Notes under the pieces: generated by a model
What the model was told of the DNA's origin: nothing
The model's database searches: none
The model's input: only the letters and a program-made list of their open reading frames with translations
Position numbers and translations under genes: made by a program
In this document: positions 47,196-57,615 of the stretch, in pieces
How the letters are laid out: each line of letters opens with the position of its first letter
Position numbering within the stretch: the stretch's first letter is position 1
NCBI GenBank assembly: GCA_027559495.1
Contig: JAMXSV010000024.1
Location: forward strand, 1,364,001-1,428,000
DNA length: 64,000 nt
Direction: 5' to 3'
From: Aurifilum marmelostoma
Taxonomy: Eukaryota; Ascomycota; Sordariomycetes; Diaporthales; Cryphonectriaceae

Positions 47196-48947
47196 TTATG
47201 CCTTCCTCCCATACGTCACCCACAGGTTGAAATAGGCATGAATTCTGGGATCCTGCCACTCGCGATCGACCTGCTGCGAGAATTCCTCGACCTGCTCCTT
47301 CGTCCAGCCCATGAAGCGTGTGAAAAGCGCCATCATGATTCCCTCCATGCCGTCCCTGAAATTGATGGCCGTGCGCCGCCCGACCTCCTTCCATTTCGCC
47401 TCGCGTGGCCACTCGTTGATGGGCCACTTGTAGGGAATCCGCACGATGTCGACAAAGCCCGCCTGGTGCATCATGTCACCGGCACGCTCGCACGTCGTGA
47501 GCACAAAACCAGACCTGTCGCCAGCTTCAACCATCAGGTCGCTCCATCTCCGCAGTGCGCTGTCTGCAGGCAGTGTGTTGTCGTCACAGTGCAGAGGAAA
47601 CTGGATATCCTGGATCTCAACCCAGCCATCCGAGCCAAGGTTTCTGAAAATTTGCGTTAATCTTGTAGCTCTTGCCGAGGCGTTACCAGCCCACCTTCGC
47701 CCCCCTTCCTCTGAAGAGGGGTTTCGGAAGGATCGAGACTTACTCATGGGCTTGCCGGTAAAAATTTGGCCAGTCTCTGAAGGCGCCGGTCATCATCATG
47801 GCGTGGACGTAGTCGAACGGGTAGCTAAAATTCCATGGCTCCTCGAGGTCGTCGATTTCGAACTGGACATTCGGTGGCTACTCGTCTTGTCAATTCTCCA
47901 ATCCCACAAGGCGCTATTCAGAGGGTTCTCTCTTAGCTCACAACACTGTTGACATGTTAGCGTTGCCAGCTGAAAACGGAGAATGGATGCACCTTACTAT
48001 GCTGGCTGGACTGGCGACAGATCAACGCCGATCACCTAAATTAACCATCAGCACGCCACGAATAGCTTAGCGAGATGAATTGGGATTCACCTGAGCCTCG
48101 GGATGCATCTCAGCTTTGAGAAGTAATGTGGTTTAGCACAGATGCTGCTGCATGGCGGCTGACAAGTACCAAGGTCCTTACCGAAATCCAAGGCCCAGTA
48201 ACCTAAGAATGGACGTGTCAGTTCGAGCTGGCCATGAATCCTCTGTGGCGTGCGTTCTACTCACCAACACCGCATCCAACATCCAGCACCCTGTTCAATT
48301 TCGTAAAAGGTGCAAACGAGAGGTGGTTGTCGAAGGTTAAGAGACACAGGTCGTACTGAAATACTGTCTGCTGGGTCAGCTACAGATTGACACAAGACCT
48401 TGTAGGCAGAGGGGATAAAAAATTCAGAGACAAGTAGGGGTTGCATTACTCTGCCTGTCAAGTTCTCGCTGCTCAAAAGTCAGTATGGCGTGCCAGACAC
48501 ACAAGAGAGCATCCAGTGGACAGCTTCGTTTAGACTGACTTCGTCGACGGGGAGTACATATTTCCCCTCTTTGTAACCATGGTATTTGCGACCGTTCTCC
48601 TCCATGCTTCTCAAGATGGACGATCTAAGAGAAGCGGTCGAGGAGAAGACGGACATGTCCTGTGGCGGGTTGCTCGTTAGCATCACCGGCAGGAGATACA
48701 GTCGATCATCGAGATACTTGCAGATCCGAGGGCCGAGTCCGCGTCCGAGAACAAAGATTGTCTATCCTGTTTAAAGGAGGATCGTTAGTCCCTGCGCCAC
48801 ATCCAAGTTTCAGAGCACGACGGGCGAGCTATTAGGCTGTATGCCATCTCAGGCTCCACGTACATCCTCAATAGTCGAACCGTCGCTATTAGTGTCTGGC
48901 TCGATGTGGCCGACACCGAGCGCATCAGGATCCATTTGGTCGGTCAT
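47196..48947 (-). CDS. LaeA/UMTA-like SAM-dependent methyltransferase 2, ten exons with a 4-nt exon
   Basis: Class I methyltransferase of the LaeA/UMTA-like group, substrate unknown. Exons (5' to 3'): 48864-48947, 48540-48659, 48450-48468, 48265-48363, 48182-48202, 48091-48113, 47998-48035, 47942-47945, 47744-47877 and 47196-47643; sum 990 nt, 329 aa, all phases agreeing. Sizes are 84, 120, 19, 99, 21, 23, 38, 4, 134 and 448 nt; introns are 52-204 nt. Splicing rebuilds GRKYHGYKEGKYVLPVDE, SAM motif I VLDVGCGVGYWALDF at about 100-114, EAQVIGVDLSPVQPAYVPPN (121-139) and the LGSDGWVEIQD post-motif. The 4-nt exon completes Tyr135 and encodes Val136. Exon 3 has a NAGNAG-type acceptor; using the upstream AG would add one Gln. 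The start codon was chosen because its exon ends in phase at GTACGT. Confidence 0.82.
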
Positions 48948-51900
48948 GTCTGCAGCACCTGTCTCGAGGAGAGGAATTGCATGCGTGAAGGTGAGAGTAG
49001 CTAGGACAGCGCAGGAACCAAACTGAGCCGCCGAGTGCTTGGCCGCCGCTACTTGATTCTGTTATATGAGGGGTTCATGCAAGTTGGCCTCCAGCCTGAG
49101 ATAGAGCTTTGTAGAAGAGGCTCAAAGCGAATATCCAATGCTGCAGACGTGCGAGTCTTTGCTGATACGGAGGAGAGGAAGGATTACAAGATAGCCCATG
49201 TAACCGGATAGGTAGTCGAGAAGAGGGGTTAGGGCTCGGGGCCAGTAAGCGACACGCGAAGCGACACGCGAGGAGCTGGTGGCTGCAGATGTCAAATCTG
49301 CCAGAATGTTTGACGGGTCACTAGGATGCGAAGATTCCAAGAAAAAGGAAAGAAAGGAAAGAAAGAAAAAGAAAAGAAAAGGTGGGAGGGATCAGGGCAG
49401 GCCCGGGTTGGTGTGGTTGTTGGAAGACCGGCGTCGCAAAAGCAATCGTTGAGGGCTGCGCTGTATGCGTGGACGGGATCTGTGGGCGCACGCGTTGGGT
49501 TGCACGGATTGTTGTGATGTTGCGGGTGAGCCGTATTGACATGCAAGCACTCCCACCGGCCAGACCGTCTCCCCTCGATCCGCGGGATCTTCGTACCTGG
49601 TGCCAGGAAAACTCAAAAATCCAGGGAGTTGAGGGGGGTTTCCCTCTAGCGAGGGAGGGAGGGAGAAGGGACAGAGATTGGCTGGCGTCCAGATCAGAAT
49701 ATGGTACGGCCAGTCGGTATGAAGAACGGTGGCGGTGGATGGGAATGCAAGGCAGGGTGGCTAAGTCCGCTGTAGCCGTCCGAACGCTGCAAGTTGATAG
49801 GTCTTGATGCAGGTTGAGTTGTTTTGTATCACGTTGCGTATACCTGCTTAAGCGAGAAGGATAGCTCGCTCGGCACTGCTCGGTGGTGGTCCTGATACGC
49901 AGGGTGCGAAAGTCACAGGAGTAAGAGGGTAGCGGGCTCGCGAGATAGCCCCGAGATCTGTCCTTTTCTTTGCTTCAAAGCACGAGTTTTGGTAAAAACA
50001 AATAAGAGGAGCGAGAGCTGTACCCTGAGCTGAATGATATGTCAGAATGTGGCGACAACACTCAGCCCGCCCAGAGCATGAACCCGCGATGTGATGTGAG
50101 GCAGCAGGCTGGCAACTGAACCTGTGAGGGTAGCCCGAGAGATCCAAATTTCGCTAAATGTCTATTGCTCTGACATGAGGGCAAAACTAGGAGACCCATT
50201 AGTGCCAGCCACACGAGGAGGTTGGTAAGAGGCTCCGCGCGCCGCTCAATGTCTCATTGGCTCTGTCGAACGAGGACAAGATCGCGGTAGACGGGAGCAA
50301 CACGCAAGGGAGGATGAGCGTGATCAAAAAAATAAGAAAAAAAAAAAGGGGGGGGGGGGTGGCCGGCGAGAACAAGGCCCGTTCTGCCCCTTCTCTCCTC
50401 ATCCTCCTGCTCCTCTTCTTCACTTTTCCTCCTGCGTGCATGAATATGCAATGGCGAAGGACGGAGAGAAGGGCTGCGATCGGGCGTGAATTTGTTCTGT
50501 CATCGTAGGCCCCCTTTGAGCCACCAACCGGCAGAGAGCTGGACTGTCGGGATCCTCTTTCGACCTTGGTCGGTCCGCGGTGGGACCCGGTGTTGAGCTG
50601 CTCCTTCTCCCGGTCCGAGGTCAAGGTCAGGAAGTAGCGGGACCAGCTGAGCTCTTGCTTGGTCTGTTCCTCTCCTTCCTTCCTCTTCCTCTCATTCTGA
50701 CGTCCTTCCTCCCTTCCTTCATACTTTCTCACCCTTGTGAGTGATTGCGCAACAGTTCTGAGGCTAATACTTCGAAAGAGAGGATGGACATCAATCCTGA
50801 AGCCCTCCGCTCGGCCAGTGAACGGACTAAGGTGATCAGGAAGCAGCAGCCGGCATGCTCCAAACAAGCTCCAAACCTTAGACAGATCAGGGTTAGGAGC
50901 AGGTCCCTCTGCGTTGGTCGTCTTAGGAAGGAAGCGTCAACCGGGGCCCCCACTTTTCCGCAACGTCCTTCCCCAGTACACCTGCAGTGTGCTGCTCTTT
51001 TGGTCAGAATCTACTGTACGGACGTACCTTAGCACTACCACCATAGCATGTACGTATGTGTACCACAGTATGCACGTGCTAGATGATTCCAGGCTGTAGG
51101 ATTTTACTCTCATTTAACTTGGACTCCTTCCATCCGTTCCCTGCCCAGTAGCTGAGCGTCGCACACGGTACAGGAGGTACTACACAATGAACGAAAGCAG
51201 CAAGCGGCAGATTTTACAATTCATTTTCCTTTTTCGTGCAAGCACAACCAAAGAAGACGAAGGACCAGGAACAGCATAAAACAATACGAGAACCACAGGT
51301 GGAGAGCACAGGACCTGACACGCGCACACCTCGTCTCTCTCAACACCCAGTCCCTTCCCTCCTCGTAACCCACATTTCGTGTGTACGACCGTGTCCTTGA
51401 ACCATCGTTCTTGTCCTGCAGCTGTGCGCTCCCCGCTCCTCGCTGTGGCTGCCCTTCCTGTCTGCAGCACAGAAGAAGCTAACGACCTCTCGATGTGACG
51501 ATGTGACGGCATGGTGCGCCTGTCCTTTCCCTGCAGGACTTGGCCTGCCAACCCAGGCCGAACCAGTCCAACGGCTCATTGTCGGGGCTAATTTGTTTCC
51601 TGTGCTGCATACATGGTACAGGCTACAAGTCTACTAGTATGTCGTATCTGCGGATCCTTTATGTTCATCATTTGTTGGTAACCACGTCGTGTGTACACAA
51701 CATACGACCTCTTTTCACTGGTTTCAACTCAAGATACCTGCCCACATTGCCCCTTTCCCGCCTCGACATGTACATTTTCATGTTATCATAGCCGGTCAGA
51801 CCGCTACAATGGCACATTGGCCCCTCTCTGGGCGTGGAGCACTAAACCTGTTGCATTGCAGGCCAGAGCAGTTGGCGGCGCATCTCTTGCCTCTCCAGGA

Positions 51901-53775
51901 TAGCTTACCAGGAACAGCTCGGGCGCCAAAAGTCCAGAAACGCACCCCAGAGACCACCTCACTTCTTCTGAGTCTGCGAACACCCCTCCCAAATGCAGGC
52001 TTGCATGCTGCGGTGCAAAGGTTTCATGCATGCGTGGCCCCATTAGGCTAAAACATGGCCACTACGAGTCCGCCCTCGTTACCAATTACCCTGTTCTTGG
52101 GTCGCGTCCCAGCATCGGGAATTTCTGGACATATTGTTCATGTTGGGACACGGCTGAGGGCAGCAGCTGGGTCAAGCTCTCTCTGACTGGGTGGACGCCG
52201 AGGAGACGGTCCCCGAGGACCCTGGTCCCCCTCCAGGAGGCTCTTCCCAGGTATGGTGTGAGTGCCCCACCGCACTGTGGCGTGGATGTACATGGTAGGT
52301 AGAAGGGGGGGGGGGGTCCTCGGCCACCCCTGGCAGTATCTATAGGTGCAGTGAACCCCTTCCGGCGATGCCAGACTATTGCGGTCTGGCCTGCATATCT
52401 TTGCTATCTCAGGAGATGATGCGGCCTACGGCCTGCGACCTTGCGCTGATATATCAACAGTTTAGGCTCGTGAGCTGGGAGGGTAATATCGTTTGCCTGC
52501 AGCGAGTTCCGTCAGTCCAAGATTACGCCGCGTGTCTTGACGTCTTACCTCGCCGTCCAACAATGGTCTCCCGCGTTTCCAGATGGGTGGGTAGCCGGGC
52601 GGGTGGGTGTGGGAGACCTTGCAACCTCCCCGACTGGCTACAACAAGCCAATATCAGAGCCGATATGTCTGTGGAATTTGGTACAACTCTATGACACCAG
52701 TCCGCCTCACAACACTATTCATGACGGTCCACCGGCTGTATAGAGGCTTAGTGGATCATGATGCACGCTTTCGGTTTTCCTATACGGGCTACCTAAAACT
52801 GCACTGTACGTCTCTCGCTCTCTCTCTCTCTTCTCTCCCTCCTGCCCGGATGCGCCGCCGAGGAGGGTCTCAATATCCTGAATCTGTATCTTTTGGTCCA
52901 TGGTCCGTGACTGGGTCGCTTTAATGACGTGGCGCTCGCTCACGATTCTGGACAGCTGATCCTCCTCGTCCTCTGCTCTACCACCACCACCACCACCTTG
53001 GTTCTGTCCAAATGTTGAGCCCACTGCTCCGGCTGTCTCGAACAGAACCGAAGGCAGCCGCTCGAGCCTTGTGTCGTCCTGGCAGGCTACGCTCTCCTCC
53101 CTGTCCTGGATCCCACATACATACATGAGCCATCGTACGTTACTGAGTTCTTTGTCGCCCCATGATTCTGGACTACCCCAGACTTGTTTGTTTCGTGATC
53201 CACATTCCAGGAATTCATGTCGAAACAGTGGTTGGTCTGACCTTGGCTTGTCATTGACGATCTCTCACTCACTAACTCACCTTCCCCGTCCGTCCTTCAT
53301 GGCACCTCCCCGGTCACCTCAAACCCCCCATCTGCATTTACTATTGGAAACGAAGTCGTAGAAGACAACCCACGTGTACATGGAAGGCCCGGCTCGACCT
53401 CCTAGTTAGAGGAGAGCGAACACCTGGTCAGGGCACTTCATCTTCCTACTGGCATTAGCGTCCTCGACTCCCATGCCTGGTCCATTCACGTAGGGGGGTG
53501 GAACACCCTCCCTCCATTTTCACTCCACACAGTCAAGCTTCGTCTCCAGTCTGTCGGATGCCTTTATTCAAATCCAGATAAGCGAGGGCTTATTGCTTGA
53601 TTCGCGACTCCTGTCCGAACCACACCCCACCCATGCTCGACCTCGCTAATCTTAAATCCTGTCCCCCTTCTCTTGATCTACATACCTCCCCTACCGGTCT
53701 TTTCGTCTTCCTCTTCCCAGCAATTCCTCCTGCAGAAACTCCTCCTTCTTTGCACACCAATACATCGTCAAGAGC
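48948..53775. other. Gene-poor region between methyltransferase 2 and the P450
   Basis: No gene could be firmly supported in 4.8 kb. An open frame of 222 codons at 50199-50867 (-) is low complexity. G or C runs lie at about 50349-50359 and 52307-52317, and a CT tract at about 52815-52835. One short candidate gene at 52719-53126 (-) is listed separately. Nothing resembling a transposon or tRNA was found by eye. Confidence 0.35.
52719..53126 (-). CDS. Possible small hypothetical protein
   Basis: I do not recognise this. On the minus strand the frame from an ATG at 53126 is open for 135 codons. The first ~105 residues look protein-like: charged helical stretches (QDDTRLERLPSVLFET, RAEDEEDQLSRIVSERHVI, TMDQKIQIQDIETLLGG) joined by a run of six glycines from a CCA/GGT repeat. 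The last 30 residues come from a CT microsatellite and are probably not coding, so the true end is likely an intron or earlier stop. A donor-like GTGAGC occurs inside the frame. It could be a real exon of an unrecognised gene or a chance frame. Confidence 0.2.
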   Translation of the reverse strand: MYVCGIQDREESVACQDDTRLERLPSVLFETAGAVGSTFGQNQGGGGGGRAEDEEDQLSRIVSERHVIKATQSRTMDQKIQIQDIETLLGGASGQEGEKRERERETYSAVLGSPYRKTESVHHDPLSLYTAGGPS

Positions 53776-56012
53776 ATGACAGCGCTCAGTCACATACTAC
53801 CGCCCTCTAGAGGGACTGGGACAAGCGTGAACGGACTGTCCCTCGCGAGCTTCGTCGTCCTCTTGGTCCTTGGTCTTGCCGGATACTTCTCAGTCACCAC
53901 GTACACTACATGGCGGCGTCTGCGACACATCTCGGGCCCGCGGTCTGCTGGGTTCAGCAAGTGGTGGATGCTGCGTAACACTCTTGGTGGAAATATGCAT
54001 CTAGCCCTCAAGTCGGCTTGCGAGACATATGGTAAGAGAGGAGTTGAACTCAAGGACGCCCCGTGACCCCGCCCCCCCACATGGGCCAACTTCGCCTCTC
54101 CTCCAAGCTCTCGGGTCCTCTTTCCATCTACTCGAGACGAGACATGCAGATGTTTGTCTCTCTTGACACAACAGTCCGAGACATTCAGAAACAACCAATA
54201 TCAGCCATGATATATCTAGTCACCAGCAGCAATAAACTACAACACCACCACATCAGACAGTATGCAAGAGGGACATGGCGCTGACTCTATGCTTCTCTAC
54301 AGGTCATGTCGCTCGGATTGGACCAAATGTTCTCGTGACAGATGACCCTGAGGTCATCAAACGCCAGTGGGCCGTCCGTTCCAAATACAGAAAATCCGAC
54401 TGGTATGACGCTGTTCGATTCGATCCAAGCCGCGACAACATCCTCTCTTTGCGAGATGATGAGCAGCATAATGTGCTGCGAGCGAAAATGGCTGCAGGTG
54501 TAAGCTGTCGTGTAACCCCTCTTTTTAGATTGAACAAAGGAAAGAGGGAGAGACGGAGAGAGAAAAGAAGAGAGGGGGGGGGAGGAGAGGGGAAAAAAAA
54601 GAAAAAAAGGGCCATCCTCCCTGTTCTGGACAGACACACAAAGAGAAGCGCTAACAATTGACCTTTGTACAGTATGCTGGGAAAGAAAACGAAGGTCTCG
54701 AGCGCGGCATTGACAAAGGAATCATAGCTTTCATCAGCATGATTGAGAGCAGATACGTCTCGGAGGGGGCGATCTACCGGCCCATGGACCTCGCGCGCAA
54801 GAGTCAGTACCTTACGCTAGATATCATCGGCGACCTCGCCTTTGGTGAGAATTTTGGTCACCTGGCACAGGACAGAGACGTCTTTAATTACATCCACCAG
54901 ACCGAGGCCAGTATGCCGGTGATGATGCTGGTGAGCGTCTTTCCCGTCCTGGCAAGGCTAGGACAATCAAGGCTCCTGCGGCGTTTCATGCCATCAGAGA
55001 ACGATCCACACGGCTTTGGTAAATTCATCGGGTTAGTCGAGATCTTCCCCCCATTTCCCCCTCCAAAGAGAAAAAATAGTCAAATTGGCGACTCGTATCA
55101 TGTCGCACAGAGCCGATCTCGTTTGTTTGCTAACAAGTTCCTTGCGATACCGGCTCCCGTAGGGTCGCAAAGCAGGTAGTATCCGAGAGGTTTGCGTCAA
55201 AGGGCCCCGAGAAACGCAAAGATATGCTCGCGTCGTTTCTGCACCACGGCCTGACGCGGGAGGAGGCTGAGGGTGAGGCGCTGGTGAACATCGTTGCGGG
55301 TTCTGACACGACGGCGACGGCGATCCGCACAACGATGCTCTATCTGATGAGCTCCCCGCAGGTGTACCGACGGCTTGCGCACGAGGTCCGAACGGCCGCG
55401 GCGCAGGGGGCGTCTGTCGAGCCCAATCACAGACGAGGAGGCGCGATCGCTGCCGTATCTGCAGGCAGTGATAAAGGAGGGCCTGCGTGTCTTCCCGCCA
55501 GTGACGGGTCTGATGCCGACGGTGGTGCCGCCTGGGGGCGATGTGATCCGTGGGGTGCCTGTGCCCGAGGGCACCGAGATCGGCTGGTCTGCATTTGGCG
55601 TGCAGCACAACAAGGAGGTATTTGGCGTGGATGCTGAGATCTTCCGGCCGGAGCGCTGGCTGGACATCAAGGATGAGGAGCATCTGCGGGCCATGACCGG
55701 CACATGGGAGCTCGTCTTCAAGTATGGCAAGTGGCAGTGCCTCGGCAAGTCGGTGGCGCTGATGGAGCTGAACAAGGTATTTGTCGAGGTAAGTGATATG
55801 ACCCCGGCTGGTCCCCCCCTTCGGGGGCCCACCTCCTTGCCTTCCTCGCCTCGCTCTCGTGTCTCTCGACGTGAACCTAATCTTCTTTTCCCCTTGCTCA
55901 GATTCTCCGGCGGTACGACGTCGGTCTCCTCAACCCGCCGTCCCCGTGGAACTCGTTCAGCGCTGGTATTTTTATCCAGTCAGAGCTCTGGGTAAAGGTG
56001 ACCCGCGTATAA
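53776..56012 (+). CDS. Cytochrome P450 monooxygenase with an apparent one-base frameshift
   Basis: Membrane-anchored heme monooxygenase, resembling pisatin demethylase-like fungal P450s; substrate unknown. Exons are 53776-54031, 54303-54499, 54673-55031, 55163-55788 and 55902-56012; about 515 aa if the frame were continuous. An N-terminal membrane helix lies at about residues 22-45. The I-helix motif AGSDTTATA (near 55295), the K-helix E-x-x-R in KEGLRVFPP and the heme loop FKYGKWQCLGK (Cys codon 55738-55740) are intact. However, the I helix is read in one frame and the K helix and heme loop in another. The switch is at GAGCCCAATC around 55419-55428, where one extra base breaks SVEP from ITDEEARSLPYLQ. 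No intron can explain a one-base shift here. Either a recent pseudogene or a sequencing error. Confidence 0.85.
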
Positions 56013-57615
56013 CATGTCAACGCAATGCAGTTCGGAGGACAACGGCCCGGTTGTGTGCAGACCAAGAGGCAGGCATTCTGGTGGCAGCTGAGCAGAGCTT
56101 CTCCGTGGAAGAACAGAGCTGGCATCAATGCGTTTTCGCGTTGCTTTGCTTCTTTTGTTTCTTTTTCTTTTGAGAGTCAACCCAGTCGAGCTACATGGTG
56201 TTTCTCTGTAAGGGGAGTGTTAGCATATGGATTTTCTGTTCTTCTCCTTCTTTTGCATACCCTTTCACTGCTGCATGAGCGATCTGATTTTCTTCTTCGT
56301 CTATATCACACAATCTTATTGCTTATTTCTTGATGATTTTCCTGCAGGAATGGGCCCATTTCTCGGGTGTGGATGGGTGGATGGGTGTGAGAACTCTCTC
56401 TGCAGGCTGAGCTGAAGGGGATTAGTCCTGCCACTAATATCGGGCCAAATGATTACATCCTAGCAGTGCGATTACCAATCCAAGTTGAGAAGAGAGTTTT
56501 GACAATGTGTTGAAGCCTCTTGAGTATGACAATGCCGTGTGCTGTTGAAGTTTGTGGTAGTACCACGATGTACACGCATACATATGCTGGGTGTACAGAG
56601 TGCATGTAGTATCTACTACTCTACAGTAGAGCTGTGTCGCAGTACATGGTACATAGTACAAAAGTGTGAGCGAATGCTGTGCTATGTAATTCATTCCCCT
56701 TCGAGAGGCAGTCGCATTTCATGATACCCCACTTTCTGTTGAGGTGGAGCCATGATCAGCGGCACAGACCTCGCTTACGCCCCTACCCGCTCTGCCGCCT
56801 ACCCACCTACCACCGTTGCCGTTCCTGCCACACACAAATCTCCTCCGCGCTGTCTCTCTCCAGCAAAAAACAACCCCTGTTTGTTAGTGCGAACGGGCAG
56901 GCCTGATCCCTGGACGAAGTTGTAGGTATACTGTAGGCCAACCAGGTCGGGGGAGCCCAAGCAGTCAAGAGAGAGACGACTAGGCAGAGGAACTTGTCAG
57001 CAGCGCAAGCGAGGACGGGAAGAAGAGGCTGATCTTCAACAATGTCCGGCTTGTGAAGCCTTCCCATTCATGACACTCTCTTCTGTACTGCGGCTTCATT
57101 GCCATAACCTTTATTCTCGCTTGTTGCATAGCCATTGATCATCATATCGTTAATCTCTCTAGTGTATTAATTCCCCCCCCCCCCCCCCCCAAAAAAAAAG
57201 GAACAAGAAGACTTCACCAAAAAGCTACACCGGACCGTCAACGCCCATCACAGTACAACACAACGCGCAGCGGCCCAATATCACCCGCACTGCAATCTCA
57301 GTCTTTCCACGTTTCCGGTTCTTAAATTTGTCCTCTTGTCCTCCCAAGATCCGTACGAGCCACGAGAGGAGGGACCCACGTATGTGCGACAAACCTGGCT
57401 GCTGTATATCGTCCCACAGCCTCCAGCAAGGTGCTGTGTGCCCTCGCCTAGGTCTGGTCGGCAAATAAGTCGTGGCTCTCAATGCCAGATCGCTCATTCT
57501 CTCTATCTCTCTCGCGGGCCCAGTCGTCTCGTCTGACAGGGGGCGGGCAGCAGGGCGGGCAGTGAGGTGGAGGTGGTGCCTGAAAGAGACGTTGACTACC
57601 AGGTCAGAGTGAGGT
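56013..57615. other. Gene-free region upstream of the JmjC gene
   Basis: 3' flank of the P450 and promoter of the JmjC gene. It contains a striking C run followed by an A run (57173-57199). No coding sequence recognised; the open frame at 57225-57764 (-) overlaps the next gene and looks like chance. Confidence 0.45.
57173..57199. repeat. C18-A9 homopolymer pair
   Basis: Eighteen C residues directly followed by nine A residues, about 420 nt upstream of the JmjC start codon. Run length may be imprecise, as such tracts are error-prone in sequencing. Confidence 0.85.

Noticed and set aside
50199..50867. Minus-strand open frame of 222 codons
   Set aside because: Composition dominated by R/K/E repeats and a poly-F stretch from homopolymers; looks like chance.
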